A stretch of 64,000 bases of DNA from positions 386,790 through 450,789 of the forward strand of contig JAGIBK010000005.1 of the NCBI GenBank assembly GCA_017744355.1, read 5' to 3'. This DNA is from a bacterium (GTDB taxonomy: Bacteria > Cyanobacteriota > Sericytochromatia > S15B-MN24 > UBA4093). The position numbers were made by a program, and so were the translations under genes. Positions within the stretch are counted from its first letter, which is position 1; every line of letters begins with the position of its first letter. Below the pieces are notes generated by a model that was given only the letters and a program-made list of their open reading frames with translations, did no database searches and had not been told where the DNA came from. Below, one piece after another: positions 7,961 through 16,289 of this stretch.

Positions 7961-9310
7961 ATGAAGGAATTTACCATTCGGTGCAGTCTCTCGCTTGCGA
8001 TCGGCCTACACCTGGTCCTCCTCTCGGCTCCGGGCCTCGCCGAGCCCCTTTCGGAGCAATCGAAAGCGTTCGCGTCGACCACCGCGACGCCACAGTCCTA
8101 CGCCACCCACGAAAACACCAAGGGCCGTCCCGGCACCTCCCGCGTCTGGGTGGGTGGGCGCGCCATCCTCACCTTCGACGAACAAAAGGATATCGCCGCG
8201 CGGAGTGTCAGTGACCGCCTCAACGCGCTACACGCACGTGGCGGCCTGAACCCGAACCAGGTGCGCTACGAGCGCCGGGGCGACCGCTACGCCCTGCTCG
8301 TCGGCAACCAGGACGTCTTCGTCTTCGCCGAGCGCTTCGCCCGTCGTCAAGGCGAGAAGCCCGAGACGCTCGCCGCGCGTTACACGCGCCAGCTCCGCGA
8401 GGGCCTGATCCAGGCCCCGCTCGCTCAGACCCCGAGCGCGCCGGTCGAGCCCCATCCCGTCGTGATCGCCCGTCAGCAGCCTCAGCCTCCGGTCGAGGTC
8501 CAGCCGGCGCCTCAGGTCGTCGAGGAGCCCCGGGTGCAGCCCCTCGTCGTTTCGCCGGAGATGCTTGCCACGACGAGCGTCATCGCCGAGGTCGAGGCCA
8601 CCATGAGCGCGCCGAGCGCGCCGGCGCGTCCTGCGGCCTTCGCCACCTACGAGACCACCAAGGGGCGCCACGGCACCTCGCGCGTCTGGATCGGCGATCG
8701 CCAGGTCTTCGTCTTCGACGGCGACGACGGCACCATGGCCAAGCGCGTCAGCGACAAGCTGATCGCCCTCAACAAGCAGGGGGCGCTGCGAGCGGAGCGG
8801 ATCATGCCCGGTCGCCGCAAGAAGGAGAAGCTCTACGTCGTCAGCGTCGGCGGCGAGGACCTCTTGACCTTCGATCAGGCTTTCGCGAACCGGCAGGGCA
8901 CCCCGCCCACGACCCTCGCGCTGCGCTACGTTTCGCAGTTGCGCGACGCCCTCGGCGGCCGCTCGCTCCAGCAGCAGATCGCCCAGACCGCCTCGCGCGG
9001 CGGCTACGGGCGCCAGCAGGTCGGCGTCGCCTCCTGGTACGGCGGCTTCTTCCACGGCCGACGTGCCGCGGACGGTTCGCGCTTCGACCAGAACGACTTC
9101 ACGGCGGCCCACAAGACCCTGCCCTTCGGCACGCTCTTGCTCGTCACCAACCTCACGACCCAGCAGAGCACCCTGGTGCGGGTCTCGGACCGCGGGCCCT
9201 ACATCCCGGGCCGGATGATCGACCTCAGCCGTGGCGCGGCCAAGGCCATCGGCATGCTCGGTTCCGGGGTGTCCAAGGTCCGAGTGACGATCTTCAAGCC
9301 CAAGCAGTAA
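7961..9310 (+). CDS. RlpA-like secreted cell-wall protein with two cyanobacterial-type N-terminal repeats
   Basis: 449 residues from the ATG at 7961 (an in-frame GTG at 7943 would lie inside the CRP-like box). A signal peptide covers about residues 1-28. Two copies of a roughly 100-residue domain follow. The first starts SYATHENTKGRPGTSRVWVG and the second AFATYETTKGRHGTSRVWIG; each continues with a segment on the pattern (V/L)TFD...RxG..P.TLA.RY..QLR(E/D)(G/A)L. A proline-rich linker separates them. The C-terminus is the double-psi beta-barrel of RlpA (VGVASWYGGFFHGRRAADG, TLPFGTLLLVTN, VRVSDRGPYIPGRMIDLS) with the conserved aspartate. RlpA cleaves denuded glycan strands at the septum. The N-terminal domain resembles one found in cyanobacterial RlpA proteins. 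A terminator follows directly. Confidence 0.88.
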   Translation: MKEFTIRCSLSLAIGLHLVLLSAPGLAEPLSEQSKAFASTTATPQSYATHENTKGRPGTSRVWVGGRAILTFDEQKDIAARSVSDRLNALHARGGLNPNQVRYERRGDRYALLVGNQDVFVFAERFARRQGEKPETLAARYTRQLREGLIQAPLAQTPSAPVEPHPVVIARQQPQPPVEVQPAPQVVEEPRVQPLVVSPEMLATTSVIAEVEATMSAPSAPARPAAFATYETTKGRHGTSRVWIGDRQVFVFDGDDGTMAKRVSDKLIALNKQGALRAERIMPGRRKKEKLYVVSVGGEDLLTFDQAFANRQGTPPTTLALRYVSQLRDALGGRSLQQQIAQTASRGGYGRQQVGVASWYGGFFHGRRAADGSRFDQNDFTAAHKTLPFGTLLLVTNLTTQQSTLVRVSDRGPYIPGRMIDLSRGAAKAIGMLGSGVSKVRVTIFKPKQ

Positions 9311-9312
9311 CC

Positions 9313-9362
9313 AAACAAAGAGGGCGGGCGCGGTTCGAAAACCGCGCCCGCCCTCTTTGTTT
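9313..9362. terminator. Strong bidirectional terminator
   Basis: A perfect 23-bp stem (9313-9335 with 9340-9362) and a CGAA loop. It ends in AAAC/GTTT runs on both sides, so it can serve both converging genes, rlpA on plus and the lipoprotein on minus. Confidence 0.93.
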
Positions 9363-9367
9363 ACAGG

Positions 9368-10123
9368 TTAGGGAAAGCTGATGGTCGCCGGCGCGTCGAT
9401 GGAGGCGATGTCGAAGACGGTCGCCTTCTCGAGGTCCGCGTTGTCGGCGCGGATGGCGGTCACGGTGTAGAAGTAGATCTTGCCCTTCACGAGGCCTTCG
9501 CCCTTGAGCTGGGGATAGCCGGGGAACTTGAGGTTCTCGTCGGGCAAAGAGCCGACGGTGGCGGCGGTCGTCTTGGTGAGCGCGGCGTAGACCAGCTTGC
9601 CGTTCTTGCCGTTCTGGTTCTCGTTGACGGTCACGTAGTAGGCGGTCGCCCCGGCGCCCTCGCCCCAGCTGAGGGCGGGCTTGCCGGTCTTGGTGGTGAA
9701 GGTGCCGCTCTCGGAGGCGGCGCCGTCCAGGCGCAGGGTGCCCGGCTGGCCGACCTGTGAGGCCGAGACCTTGACCGGGGGCGTTTCGACGCTCGCCTTC
9801 TCTTCGCCGCTCGCCGAGAAGGCGGTGACGACGTAGGTGAGCTCGTGGCCCGGCTCGACCCGGTCGGTGTGGGTGGTCTTGTCGGTCGAGACGATGAGGC
9901 GCGGGGCGCTGCCGTCCACCTTGCGCGAGACCTGGTAGGTGGCGGCGTTGGTCACGCCGTCCCAGGTCAGGGTGATCGAGGCGGTGGTCATGCCCTGCTC
10001 CTTGGAGGTGACGGCCAGGAGCTTGGGGTTGAGGGCGGTGTTGCCCGCAAGGCCCATGAAGCCGGGGCAGCCGGTCAGGACCAGGGCGGTAGCGGCGGCG
10101 AGCATCAGTCTCGGTAGGCGCAA
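9368..10123 (-). CDS. Lipoprotein with fibronectin type III-like domains
   Basis: 251 residues, TTG start at 10123 preceded by GAAGGAGA. The signal peptide ends in the lipobox VLTGC. Two fibronectin type III-like segments follow: one with ITLTWDGVTNAATYQVSRKVDG...YVVTAFSASGEE, and one with PALSWGEGAGATAYYVTVNENQ...YFYTVTAI. The W..V..A..Y.V pattern is typical of this fold. It is likely a surface or periplasmic binding protein; no enzymatic domain is seen. It lies downstream of the CRP-type gene on the same strand, with a 66-bp gap. Partner unknown. Confidence 0.75.
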   Translation of the reverse strand: MRLPRLMLAAATALVLTGCPGFMGLAGNTALNPKLLAVTSKEQGMTTASITLTWDGVTNAATYQVSRKVDGSAPRLIVSTDKTTHTDRVEPGHELTYVVTAFSASGEEKASVETPPVKVSASQVGQPGTLRLDGAASESGTFTTKTGKPALSWGEGAGATAYYVTVNENQNGKNGKLVYAALTKTTAATVGSLPDENLKFPGYPQLKGEGLVKGKIYFYTVTAIRADNADLEKATVFDIASIDAPATISFP

Positions 10124-10189
10124 GGCGAGTCTCCTTCGGAAAATGGGGCAGGCGAGTCTCAGCTTAAGGCGTGGCGGTAACGAGGGTGA

Positions 10190-10873
10190 TCACACCACCA
10201 GCTCTTTGAGCTTGCCCTCGTTCATGAGCGTGAACTGGTTGCGGTCGATGGAGACCAGGCCCCGGTCCTGGTAGTCCATCAGGACGCGGGTGAAGGTCTC
10301 GCGGCTGGTGCCGGTCAGGTTCGCCATCTCCTGGCGCGTCATGCGGGTGGAGAAGGTCGGCTTGCCCTCGGGCGAGACGGTGCCGTCCTCGCGGGCCAGC
10401 TCGATCAAGAGCCGGGCGACGCGGCCCGGCGCCGACAGGAAGGCGAGGCTCTCCACGTGGGCGTCGGTCGAGCGCAGGCGGCGCGAGAGCACCGTCAGGA
10501 GCTTGAGCGGGATGTTCGGCAGGTCGCGCAGGATCTTGCTGAACTCCTCGCGCTGGATGGTGAGGACCGAGGTCTCCTCGACGGCGATCGCCGTGGCCGA
10601 GCGTGGTTGGCCGTCCAGGAGCGACATCTCGCCGAACAGCTCGGCAGGGCCGACGATGCCCAGGATGTGCTCGCGGCCGTCGCCCGAGTTGACGACGATC
10701 TTGACCTTGCCGTCAACGACGATGTAGCAAGCGTTACCGGGGTCCTCCACGTAGAAGACGATAGAGCCCTTGGGGACGTTGCGCTTGCGCGTGATCGCGG
10801 CGATGGCCTCGAGCTCGGCGGGCTCCAGGTCACCGAACAGCACGGTCTGCTTCAGGAAGGGGGGAATGTTCAA
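10190..10873 (-). CDS. CRP/FNR-family transcription regulator
   Basis: 227 residues, TTG start at 10873 with GAGGAGG upstream. The N-terminal cyclic-nucleotide-binding beta-roll ends in FGEMSLLDGQPRSATAIA; Arg91-Ser92 matches the phosphate-binding Arg-Ser of E. coli CRP. After the long dimerisation helix comes a winged helix with MTRQEMANLTGTSRETFTRVL. The recognition helix reads R191-E192-T-F-T-R196, the same Arg-Glu-x-x-x-Arg spacing that reads TGTGA in E. coli CRP. No FNR-type cysteine cluster. Three TGTGA-N6-TCAC boxes elsewhere in the window (7942, 60083, 61033) are candidate targets. The effector (cAMP or another nucleotide) cannot be told from sequence. Confidence 0.9.
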   Translation of the reverse strand: MNIPPFLKQTVLFGDLEPAELEAIAAITRKRNVPKGSIVFYVEDPGNACYIVVDGKVKIVVNSGDGREHILGIVGPAELFGEMSLLDGQPRSATAIAVEETSVLTIQREEFSKILRDLPNIPLKLLTVLSRRLRSTDAHVESLAFLSAPGRVARLLIELAREDGTVSPEGKPTFSTRMTRQEMANLTGTSRETFTRVLMDYQDRGLVSIDRNQFTLMNEGKLKELVV

Positions 10874-10877
10874 TGCC

Positions 10878-11777
10878 TTATCCTCCTCGCCGCATGTGGG
10901 CGCGCGGGTTGTAGGGGGCCATGGTGCCGAGGCGTCGCCAGAGGGCGAGCGCCTGCTCGTCGATCTCAGGGGGTAGGTGGAGTTGGACCTTCACGAAGAG
11001 ATCGCCCCGCCCTTCGCCCTTGAGGTGCGGCATGCCCTTGCCCTTGATGCGGAAGGTGCGGCCGCTCTGGGTGCGGGGCGGGATCTTCATCTTGATGGCC
11101 CCGTCGAGGGTAGGGACCTCGATCTCGGCGCCGTCGATGGCTTCCCAGAAGGTCACGGGCAAATCGAGCCGCAGGTCGTCGCCCGTGCGCTCGAACAGGG
11201 AGTGAGGCTTGACCGTCACTTCGACCATCACGTCGCCGGCGCGTACCTTGGAGCCGGTGGCGACGCCCGCGGGAAGCTTGACGCGAAGCTGCTTGCCGGT
11301 GCGCGGGTTCATGACCTCGCGGCTGGTGCCGGCGAGGGCCTCTTCGAGGGTGACGTGGACCGGCACCTCGACGGGTTCGCTCGGGGTCTGGCGCGTGGTG
11401 CCTCCGCCGCCGAACATGGCGTCGAGGATGTCCTCGAAGCCGCCGCCCGAAAAACCGCCGCCGAAGCCACCACCGTGTCCCCCGAAGGGCGAGGAGCCGC
11501 GGCGCGAGGAGCGGCCGAAGGGGCCTTGAGAGCCGCCGGGCTGGAAGCCGGGGCCGAATTGTCGCATCTGGTCGTAGGTCTTGCGCTTCTCGGCGTCGCC
11601 CAGCGTGTCGTAGGCCGCGCTGATCTCTTTGAAGCGGGCCTCTGCGGCGTCTTTGCCGGCGCCCTGCACCCGGTCGGGGTGGTACTGTCGGGCGAGCTTA
11701 CGGTAGGCTTTTTTGATCGCGTCGTCTGTGGCGTTCGCGGGGACGCCCAGGACCTCGTAGTAATCGCGCGTCGCCAT
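10878..11777 (-). CDS. CbpA-type DnaJ co-chaperone
   Basis: 299 residues. The J domain (residues 1-70) has YYEVLGVPANATDDAIKKAYRKLARQYHPDR with the HPD motif that stimulates DnaK. A Gly/Phe-rich linker (GGHGGGFGGGFSGGGFEDILDAMFGGG) follows, then the two C-terminal beta-sandwich domains (PVEVPVHVTLEEALAG, GDDLRLDLPVTFWEAI). The four C-x2-C-x-G-x-G zinc repeats of class I DnaJ are absent, so this is class II, like CbpA. The stop is 4 bp before the CRP-type gene start, so the two genes are probably one operon. The SRP RNA gene lies upstream on the same strand. Confidence 0.92.
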   Translation of the reverse strand: MATRDYYEVLGVPANATDDAIKKAYRKLARQYHPDRVQGAGKDAAEARFKEISAAYDTLGDAEKRKTYDQMRQFGPGFQPGGSQGPFGRSSRRGSSPFGGHGGGFGGGFSGGGFEDILDAMFGGGGTTRQTPSEPVEVPVHVTLEEALAGTSREVMNPRTGKQLRVKLPAGVATGSKVRAGDVMVEVTVKPHSLFERTGDDLRLDLPVTFWEAIDGAEIEVPTLDGAIKMKIPPRTQSGRTFRIKGKGMPHLKGEGRGDLFVKVQLHLPPEIDEQALALWRRLGTMAPYNPRAHMRRGG

Positions 11778-11799
11778 GGGGCCTCACAAAAAATTACCA

Positions 11800-11941
11800 G
11801 GGCCTCCCCGATGGCCGGCAGGATCAGGCTGATCCATGACACCCGTGCTTTCCGCTTACCGCTGCTCCCTTCCGGGCCTGACGGGGTTCACGGCGCGACG
11901 CCGCATGGGACCCGACCCCGCGATCATCGGGGCGCTCTGGC
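11800..11941 (-). ncRNA. ffs: Signal recognition particle RNA (4.5S-like)
   Basis: On the minus strand, around 11860-11890, GTCAGGCCCGGAAGG followed by GAGCAGC is the universal SRP domain IV core that binds Ffh. The flanks fold into one long hairpin: ACCCCGT/ACGGGT, then CCATG/CATGG, then GGGTC/GATCC, and an outer CCCCGATG (11925-11932) with CATCGGGG (11806-11813). A run of six T (plus-strand A at 11788-11793) marks the probable 3' end. The total of about 140 nt is longer than the roughly 100-nt core; the Alu domain of Bacillus-type SRP RNA is not evident. This explains most of the 314-bp gap between the DnaJ and HtrA genes. Confidence 0.9.
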
Positions 11942-11948
11942 ATGAAGG

Positions 11949-11977
11949 AGTATATCAGATTCCCCGCGATCGGTCAC
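11949..11977 (-). promoter_or_regulatory. Promoter of the SRP RNA gene
   Basis: On the minus strand GTGACC (11977-11972), 17-bp spacer, TATACT (11954-11949). Transcription would start near 11941, matching the outer stem of the RNA. Confidence 0.65.
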
Positions 11978-12002
11978 TCGCTGGTATCGCCTCGGCGCGA
12001 GA

Positions 12003-12031
12003 TTGGCGGCCTCGGGGGTGGGCGGTATAAT
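12003..12031 (+). promoter_or_regulatory. Sigma-70 promoter of the HtrA gene
   Basis: TTGGCG (12003-12008), exactly 17-bp spacer, consensus TATAAT (12026-12031). It lies 60 bp before the htrA ATG and points away from the SRP promoter. Confidence 0.8.
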
Positions 12032-12091
12032 AGTCGTTTCCAGGGCCATACGACCGGTCTGCCGATTTTCGCCGTCCAGAAGGAGACCTCG

Positions 12092-13207
12092 ATGCCGAAG
12101 CGACTTTTCGCCGCCACCGTCCTGCTGGCAACCCTCTCGCTCGGCGCGAACGCCGCGCCGGCTGCCCGCGCGGCCGCGGCCTTCGGGCCCGACACCATCG
12201 CGGATCTCGCCGAGAAGGCGGCCCCTGCGGTCGTCAACATCGACACCGTCCGGCGCCAGAAGAACCCCATGGCCCAGGTGGATCCCTTCTTCCATCGCTT
12301 CTTCGGCACCGATCTGAGCCGCCTGCCCCAGTACTTCGAGCAGAAGGGGGTGGGCTCGGGCTTCGTGATCGACGCTTCGGGCCTCGTCCTCACCAACCAC
12401 CACGTGACCCAGGGGGCCTCGACCATCAAGGTGACCCTCAGCGACGGGCGCTCCTTCGACGGCAAGGTGATCGGCAAGGACCCGGGCTCGGATCTCGCCC
12501 TGGTCAAGATCGAGGCCAAGGGCCTGAGCGTGCTCAAGCTCGCCGACGCGCCGCGCGTCCGGGTGGGCGAGTGGGTGGTGGCCATCGGCAGTCCCCTGGG
12601 CCTCTCGACGACGGTCACCGCCGGGATCGTCAGCGCCCTCAACCGGGACGTGGCCATCAACGACCGGGTCAGCTTCATCCAGACCGACGCGCCGATCAAC
12701 CCGGGCAATTCGGGCGGCCCCCTGCTCAACCTCGAAGGCAGGGTGATCGGCGTCAACACGGCGATCGCGGCCAAGGCCCAGGGCATCGGCTTCGCCATCC
12801 CGGTCGAGACGGTGAAGTTCGTGGTTTCCGAGCTGCGCGAGAAGGGCAAGGTGGAGCGCCCCTGGCTGGGCGTTGCGATCGCCGAATTGACCCCCGAGCG
12901 CGCCGCGCAGCTCTTCCGCAAGACCGATCCCGGGGTGCTGGTGCGCGACGTGGCCGAGGGCAGCCCCGCTGCCACGGCGGGCATCCTCGAAGGGGACGTG
13001 ATCGTCTCGGTCGACGGCAAGCCCGTCAGCGAGCCGAGCCACGTGACCCACATGGTCGCCAACCACCGGGTCGGCGACAAGATCAAGCTGCTCGTCAGCC
13101 GAGAGGGCCAGCGCAAGGAGCTGGTCGTGACCCTGAAGGCCGTCCCCGCCAAGGTGCAGGAGGCCGCCGAGAAACCCGCCGATCCCGAGCCTGACGAGGA
13201 AAGATGA
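12092..13207 (+). CDS. HtrA/Deg-family periplasmic serine protease with one PDZ domain
   Basis: 371 residues from the ATG at 12092, with AGAAGGAGA upstream. A signal peptide with an Ala-rich tail (residues 1-29) exports it. The trypsin-like domain has the triad His104 (TNHHV), Asp134 (GSDLALVK) and Ser207 (GNSGGP), all intact. A single PDZ domain follows (WLGVAIAELTPERAAQLF, GVLVRDVAEGSPAATAGILEGDVIVSVDG), so it is DegS/HhoA-like in layout rather than DegP-like with two PDZ domains. It degrades or checks misfolded exported proteins. Its last codons overlap the start of the helicase gene by 4 bp. Confidence 0.93.
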   Translation: MPKRLFAATVLLATLSLGANAAPAARAAAAFGPDTIADLAEKAAPAVVNIDTVRRQKNPMAQVDPFFHRFFGTDLSRLPQYFEQKGVGSGFVIDASGLVLTNHHVTQGASTIKVTLSDGRSFDGKVIGKDPGSDLALVKIEAKGLSVLKLADAPRVRVGEWVVAIGSPLGLSTTVTAGIVSALNRDVAINDRVSFIQTDAPINPGNSGGPLLNLEGRVIGVNTAIAAKAQGIGFAIPVETVKFVVSELREKGKVERPWLGVAIAELTPERAAQLFRKTDPGVLVRDVAEGSPAATAGILEGDVIVSVDGKPVSEPSHVTHMVANHRVGDKIKLLVSREGQRKELVVTLKAVPAKVQEAAEKPADPEPDEER

Positions 13208-15117
13208 CCCAGCCGACCAAGCCCTTTATTGAACGCTTCCAGGAGGTCGTCCAGCAGCTGCCCATGTACGAGCCGCGGCCGGGGCAGCTCCAGATGGCCG
13301 AGACCATCCACCAGGCCTTCACCGAGAAGCGCCACGCCGTCATCGAGGCAGGCACCGGCAGCGGCAAGAGCTTTGGCTACCTGATCCCCCTGCTCGAGGG
13401 CCAGGGCCCCTACGTGGTCTCCACCGGCACCATCGCCCTTCAAGAGCAGCTGCTCAAGAAGGACATCCCCTTCCTCCAGAAGGCCACCGGCAACCAGTTC
13501 AAGGTCGCCCTCGCCAAGGGGCGGGGCAACTACCTCTGCAAGCAGAAGTTCTGGGAGGTGGACCGCCGCCTGCCCATGAACGACGCCTTGCGCGCCGAGT
13601 TCGACCAGATGTCGGCCTACCTCCAGGACCACGAGTGGGACGGGGACGTGGCGAGCTTGCCCTGGGTGCCGAGCCAGCGCCTCTGGGAGGAGGTCGCCTC
13701 CGACGCGGACGACTGCCTCGGGGCCAAGTGCGAGTTCTACGAAGTCTCGCCCCAGCGCCAGGCGCGGGTACGCCAGGCCCATGCGGACCTCATCATCGCG
13801 AACCACTCCCTCTACTTCGCGGACCTCGCGGCCGCCGGCGGGATCCTGCCGAGCCACGAGGCGGTGGTCTTCGACGAGGCCCACCACCTTCCCGCGTCGG
13901 CGACCCGCGCCTTCTCGGCGTCTATCGGACGCTATGCGATCGCGAAGCTCCTGCAGAAGATCCGGCGCCGGTTGGGGGCCATCCCCGACGAGATCTCCTT
14001 CTCGCTGGTCGGCCACGAGAGCCGGCTCTTCGACTGGGTCTTCAAGAGCGAACGCCTTCAGTACCGTCTCTATCCCGACGCGGTCTTCATCGAGATCCTG
14101 GACGGGATCCTCGAGGACCTGCGCCTGCTGCGCTCCTGGCTTGAGCGGGACTCGTCGCTCGGCGGCGGCATGCTGGATCCCGAGATCGCGAAGAAGGCTC
14201 CCCTGCACCGGCCGCGCCTGATCAACCAGCTCGAAGGGCTCATGGCCCGCTGGGAGTTCTTCGGCATGCAGGCGGACGCCACACTTGCCGAGCGGGTCAA
14301 CTGGGTCGAGCTGGACCGCAACCGCGGCTACTTCGAGCTAAAGAGCGCGCCTCTGGACGTCTCGAAGGACCTGCACGAGCTGCTGTGGAGCCAGCGGCCG
14401 ACGGTCTGTGCCTCGGCGACCCTCGGGGTCGGGGGCGACTTCAGCTTCTTCAAGCAGAAGGTGGGTATCGAGGAGGCCTTCGACCTGGAGCTGCCCAGCC
14501 CCTTCGATTACCAGCGCCAGGCCACCCTCTACGTGCCGCGCTACCTGCCCGAGCCCAACGCCCCTGAGTTCGCGCTTCACGCCCGCGAGGCCATCAAGGA
14601 TATCCTGCGCGCGACCCAGGGACGGGCCTTCGTGCTGTTCACCAGCTACCGGGCCATGAACGCCGCCTTCAACGTCCTCTTCGAGACCCTGCCCTTCCCG
14701 GTCAAGAAGCAGGGCGAGCTGCCCCGCAGCCAGCTCATCGAATGGTTCAAGACCACCCCAGGGGCCGTCCTCTTCGCCACCAGCTCCTTCTGGGAAGGGG
14801 TGGACGTGCCGGGGGATGCCCTCTCGTGCGTCATCATCGATCGCCTGCCCTTCTCGGTGCCCGACGATCCGGTGGTGCAGGCCCACGTGGAGCGCCTCAA
14901 GCTGCAAGGCCGCGACTGGTTCCGCGAATACACCCTGCCCGAGGCGATCATCCGCCTCAAGCAGGGCTTCGGGCGCCTGATCCGGACCGCCACCGACCGT
15001 GGCCTGGTCGCCATCCTCGACAACCGTCTCTACACCAAGAACTACGGGCACACCATCCTGACGGCCCTGCCGGACTGCCCGCGGGTGCGCGACCTCGATC
15101 GTTTCAAGCTGGGGTAG
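13204..15117 (+). CDS. DinG/XPD-family ATP-dependent helicase with an altered Fe-S site
   Basis: 637 residues, ATG start overlapping the htrA stop (ATGA). Superfamily 2 helicase motifs: Walker A AGTGSGKS (residues 49-56), motif Ia STGTIALQEQ, DEAH box VVFDEAHH, a third-motif ASATL, and motif VI QGFGRLIRTATDRG. The iron-sulphur region has Cys112, Cys171 and Cys176 at the expected places, but the position matching the fourth ligand is Ser182 (CEFYEVSPQRQAR). Spacings 5 and 6 match E. coli DinG exactly. DinG unwinds R-loops and forked DNA. An exonuclease domain like that of Gram-positive DinG is absent. Coupling to htrA is unusual and unexplained. Confidence 0.88.
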   Translation: MTQPTKPFIERFQEVVQQLPMYEPRPGQLQMAETIHQAFTEKRHAVIEAGTGSGKSFGYLIPLLEGQGPYVVSTGTIALQEQLLKKDIPFLQKATGNQFKVALAKGRGNYLCKQKFWEVDRRLPMNDALRAEFDQMSAYLQDHEWDGDVASLPWVPSQRLWEEVASDADDCLGAKCEFYEVSPQRQARVRQAHADLIIANHSLYFADLAAAGGILPSHEAVVFDEAHHLPASATRAFSASIGRYAIAKLLQKIRRRLGAIPDEISFSLVGHESRLFDWVFKSERLQYRLYPDAVFIEILDGILEDLRLLRSWLERDSSLGGGMLDPEIAKKAPLHRPRLINQLEGLMARWEFFGMQADATLAERVNWVELDRNRGYFELKSAPLDVSKDLHELLWSQRPTVCASATLGVGGDFSFFKQKVGIEEAFDLELPSPFDYQRQATLYVPRYLPEPNAPEFALHAREAIKDILRATQGRAFVLFTSYRAMNAAFNVLFETLPFPVKKQGELPRSQLIEWFKTTPGAVLFATSSFWEGVDVPGDALSCVIIDRLPFSVPDDPVVQAHVERLKLQGRDWFREYTLPEAIIRLKQGFGRLIRTATDRGLVAILDNRLYTKNYGHTILTALPDCPRVRDLDRFKLG

Positions 15118-15224
15118 GGGGACTTTAATCCGCCCTTGCCCCAACCTTGACCTGTTGATTACCGGTTTTCGGTTTTCCCTGGCGATAACCTCTCAAGCAT
15201 GTTGGCTGCATTGAGGATCGCCGG

Positions 15225-16268
15225 ATGGAACTGAAGAACAACGTCGCTGCCGCCTATCCCACCCTGGCACGCCGCCTTGAGGCCTCCATGCAGGCTGCAT
15301 ACGGCCCCGCGATTCAACCCGTCGCGCCTCAGGGCCTCGGCCAGGACGCCTGGGTGCCCACCACCCTGCCGACCCACCTCAACACCCGCATGCAGGACAT
15401 GATCCAGCGCCTGCACACCCTCTTGCACGAGACGAAGACGCCCCCGCCCGCTCCGACCAAGCCGCCTGCGCAGCCGCCTGCACAGCCGTCAGCCCCTGCG
15501 ACCTACACGGTCCAGAAGGGCGACTCCCTCTCGAAGATCGCCAAGCAGCTTTTAGGTGACGGCGCCCGCTGGCCCGAACTCTACGAGGCCAACCGCGCCA
15601 CCCTCTCGAACCCCGACCGGATCTTCCCCGGCCAGCAGCTGATCGTGCCGGGCGCCAAGGCCCCCAATACCACCCAGCCTCCTGCGCCTTCGGGCCCTGC
15701 CCCTGCCGCGCCGCCCCGTTCCGGCAGCGGCTCTCTCGCCACGCTTGGCATCCCGCTGAGTGACGAGGAGATCGCCAAGGCCCTGAACGTGCCGCTCGAG
15801 AACATCAAGGCGAACCTGCCCTACGTCGTGGACGCCCTCAAGGAGCACGGCATCACCTCCGAGGACGCTGTCATCTCGGTGCTCGCCACCATCGCGGTCG
15901 AGACCGGCAACTTCAAGCCCATCACCGAGTACGCGAGCGGTGACGCCTACGAGGGCCGCAGGGATCTGGGCAACACCCAGCGCGGCGACGGCCGACGCTA
16001 CAAGGGGCGTGGCTACATCCAGATCACCGGCCGCTACAACTACGAGAAGTACGGCAAGCAGCTCGGTGTCGACCTGGTGGGCAATCCCAGCCTCGCGTTG
16101 GACCCCAAGATCGCGGCCCAGATCCTCGCGCGCTACTTCAAGGACCGCAACATCGCGGCCAAGGCCGAGCGGGGCGACGTTGAGGGGGTGCGCCGGGCGG
16201 TCAACGGCGGCACCAACGGGCTTGCGCGCTTCGAATCGGCGGTCAACAAGCTCGAGGCCTACGCGTAG
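15225..16268 (+). CDS. LysM-GH19 peptidoglycan or chitin hydrolase without signal peptide
   Basis: 347 residues. An N-terminal helical segment (1-70) lacks a signal peptide. A Pro/Ala linker leads to a LysM domain (residues about 93-140: YTVQKGDSLSKIAKQLLGDG...PGQQLIVPG) that binds glycan. A second Pro-rich linker and then a GH19-like lysozyme/chitinase domain follow, with AVETGNFKPITE and GRGYIQITGRYNYEKYG. The catalytic glutamate is likely Glu in VETG or the following TEYA. Phage endolysins and secreted cell-wall hydrolases share this fold. No holin or phage gene is nearby, so how it leaves the cell is unclear. A GGCGATAACC motif at 15181 may be its -10. No ribosome-binding site is obvious before the ATG. 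Confidence 0.8.
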   Translation: MELKNNVAAAYPTLARRLEASMQAAYGPAIQPVAPQGLGQDAWVPTTLPTHLNTRMQDMIQRLHTLLHETKTPPPAPTKPPAQPPAQPSAPATYTVQKGDSLSKIAKQLLGDGARWPELYEANRATLSNPDRIFPGQQLIVPGAKAPNTTQPPAPSGPAPAAPPRSGSGSLATLGIPLSDEEIAKALNVPLENIKANLPYVVDALKEHGITSEDAVISVLATIAVETGNFKPITEYASGDAYEGRRDLGNTQRGDGRRYKGRGYIQITGRYNYEKYGKQLGVDLVGNPSLALDPKIAAQILARYFKDRNIAAKAERGDVEGVRRAVNGGTNGLARFESAVNKLEAYA

Positions 16269-16289
16269 TCAATCAGGACCCCAAGCTCG

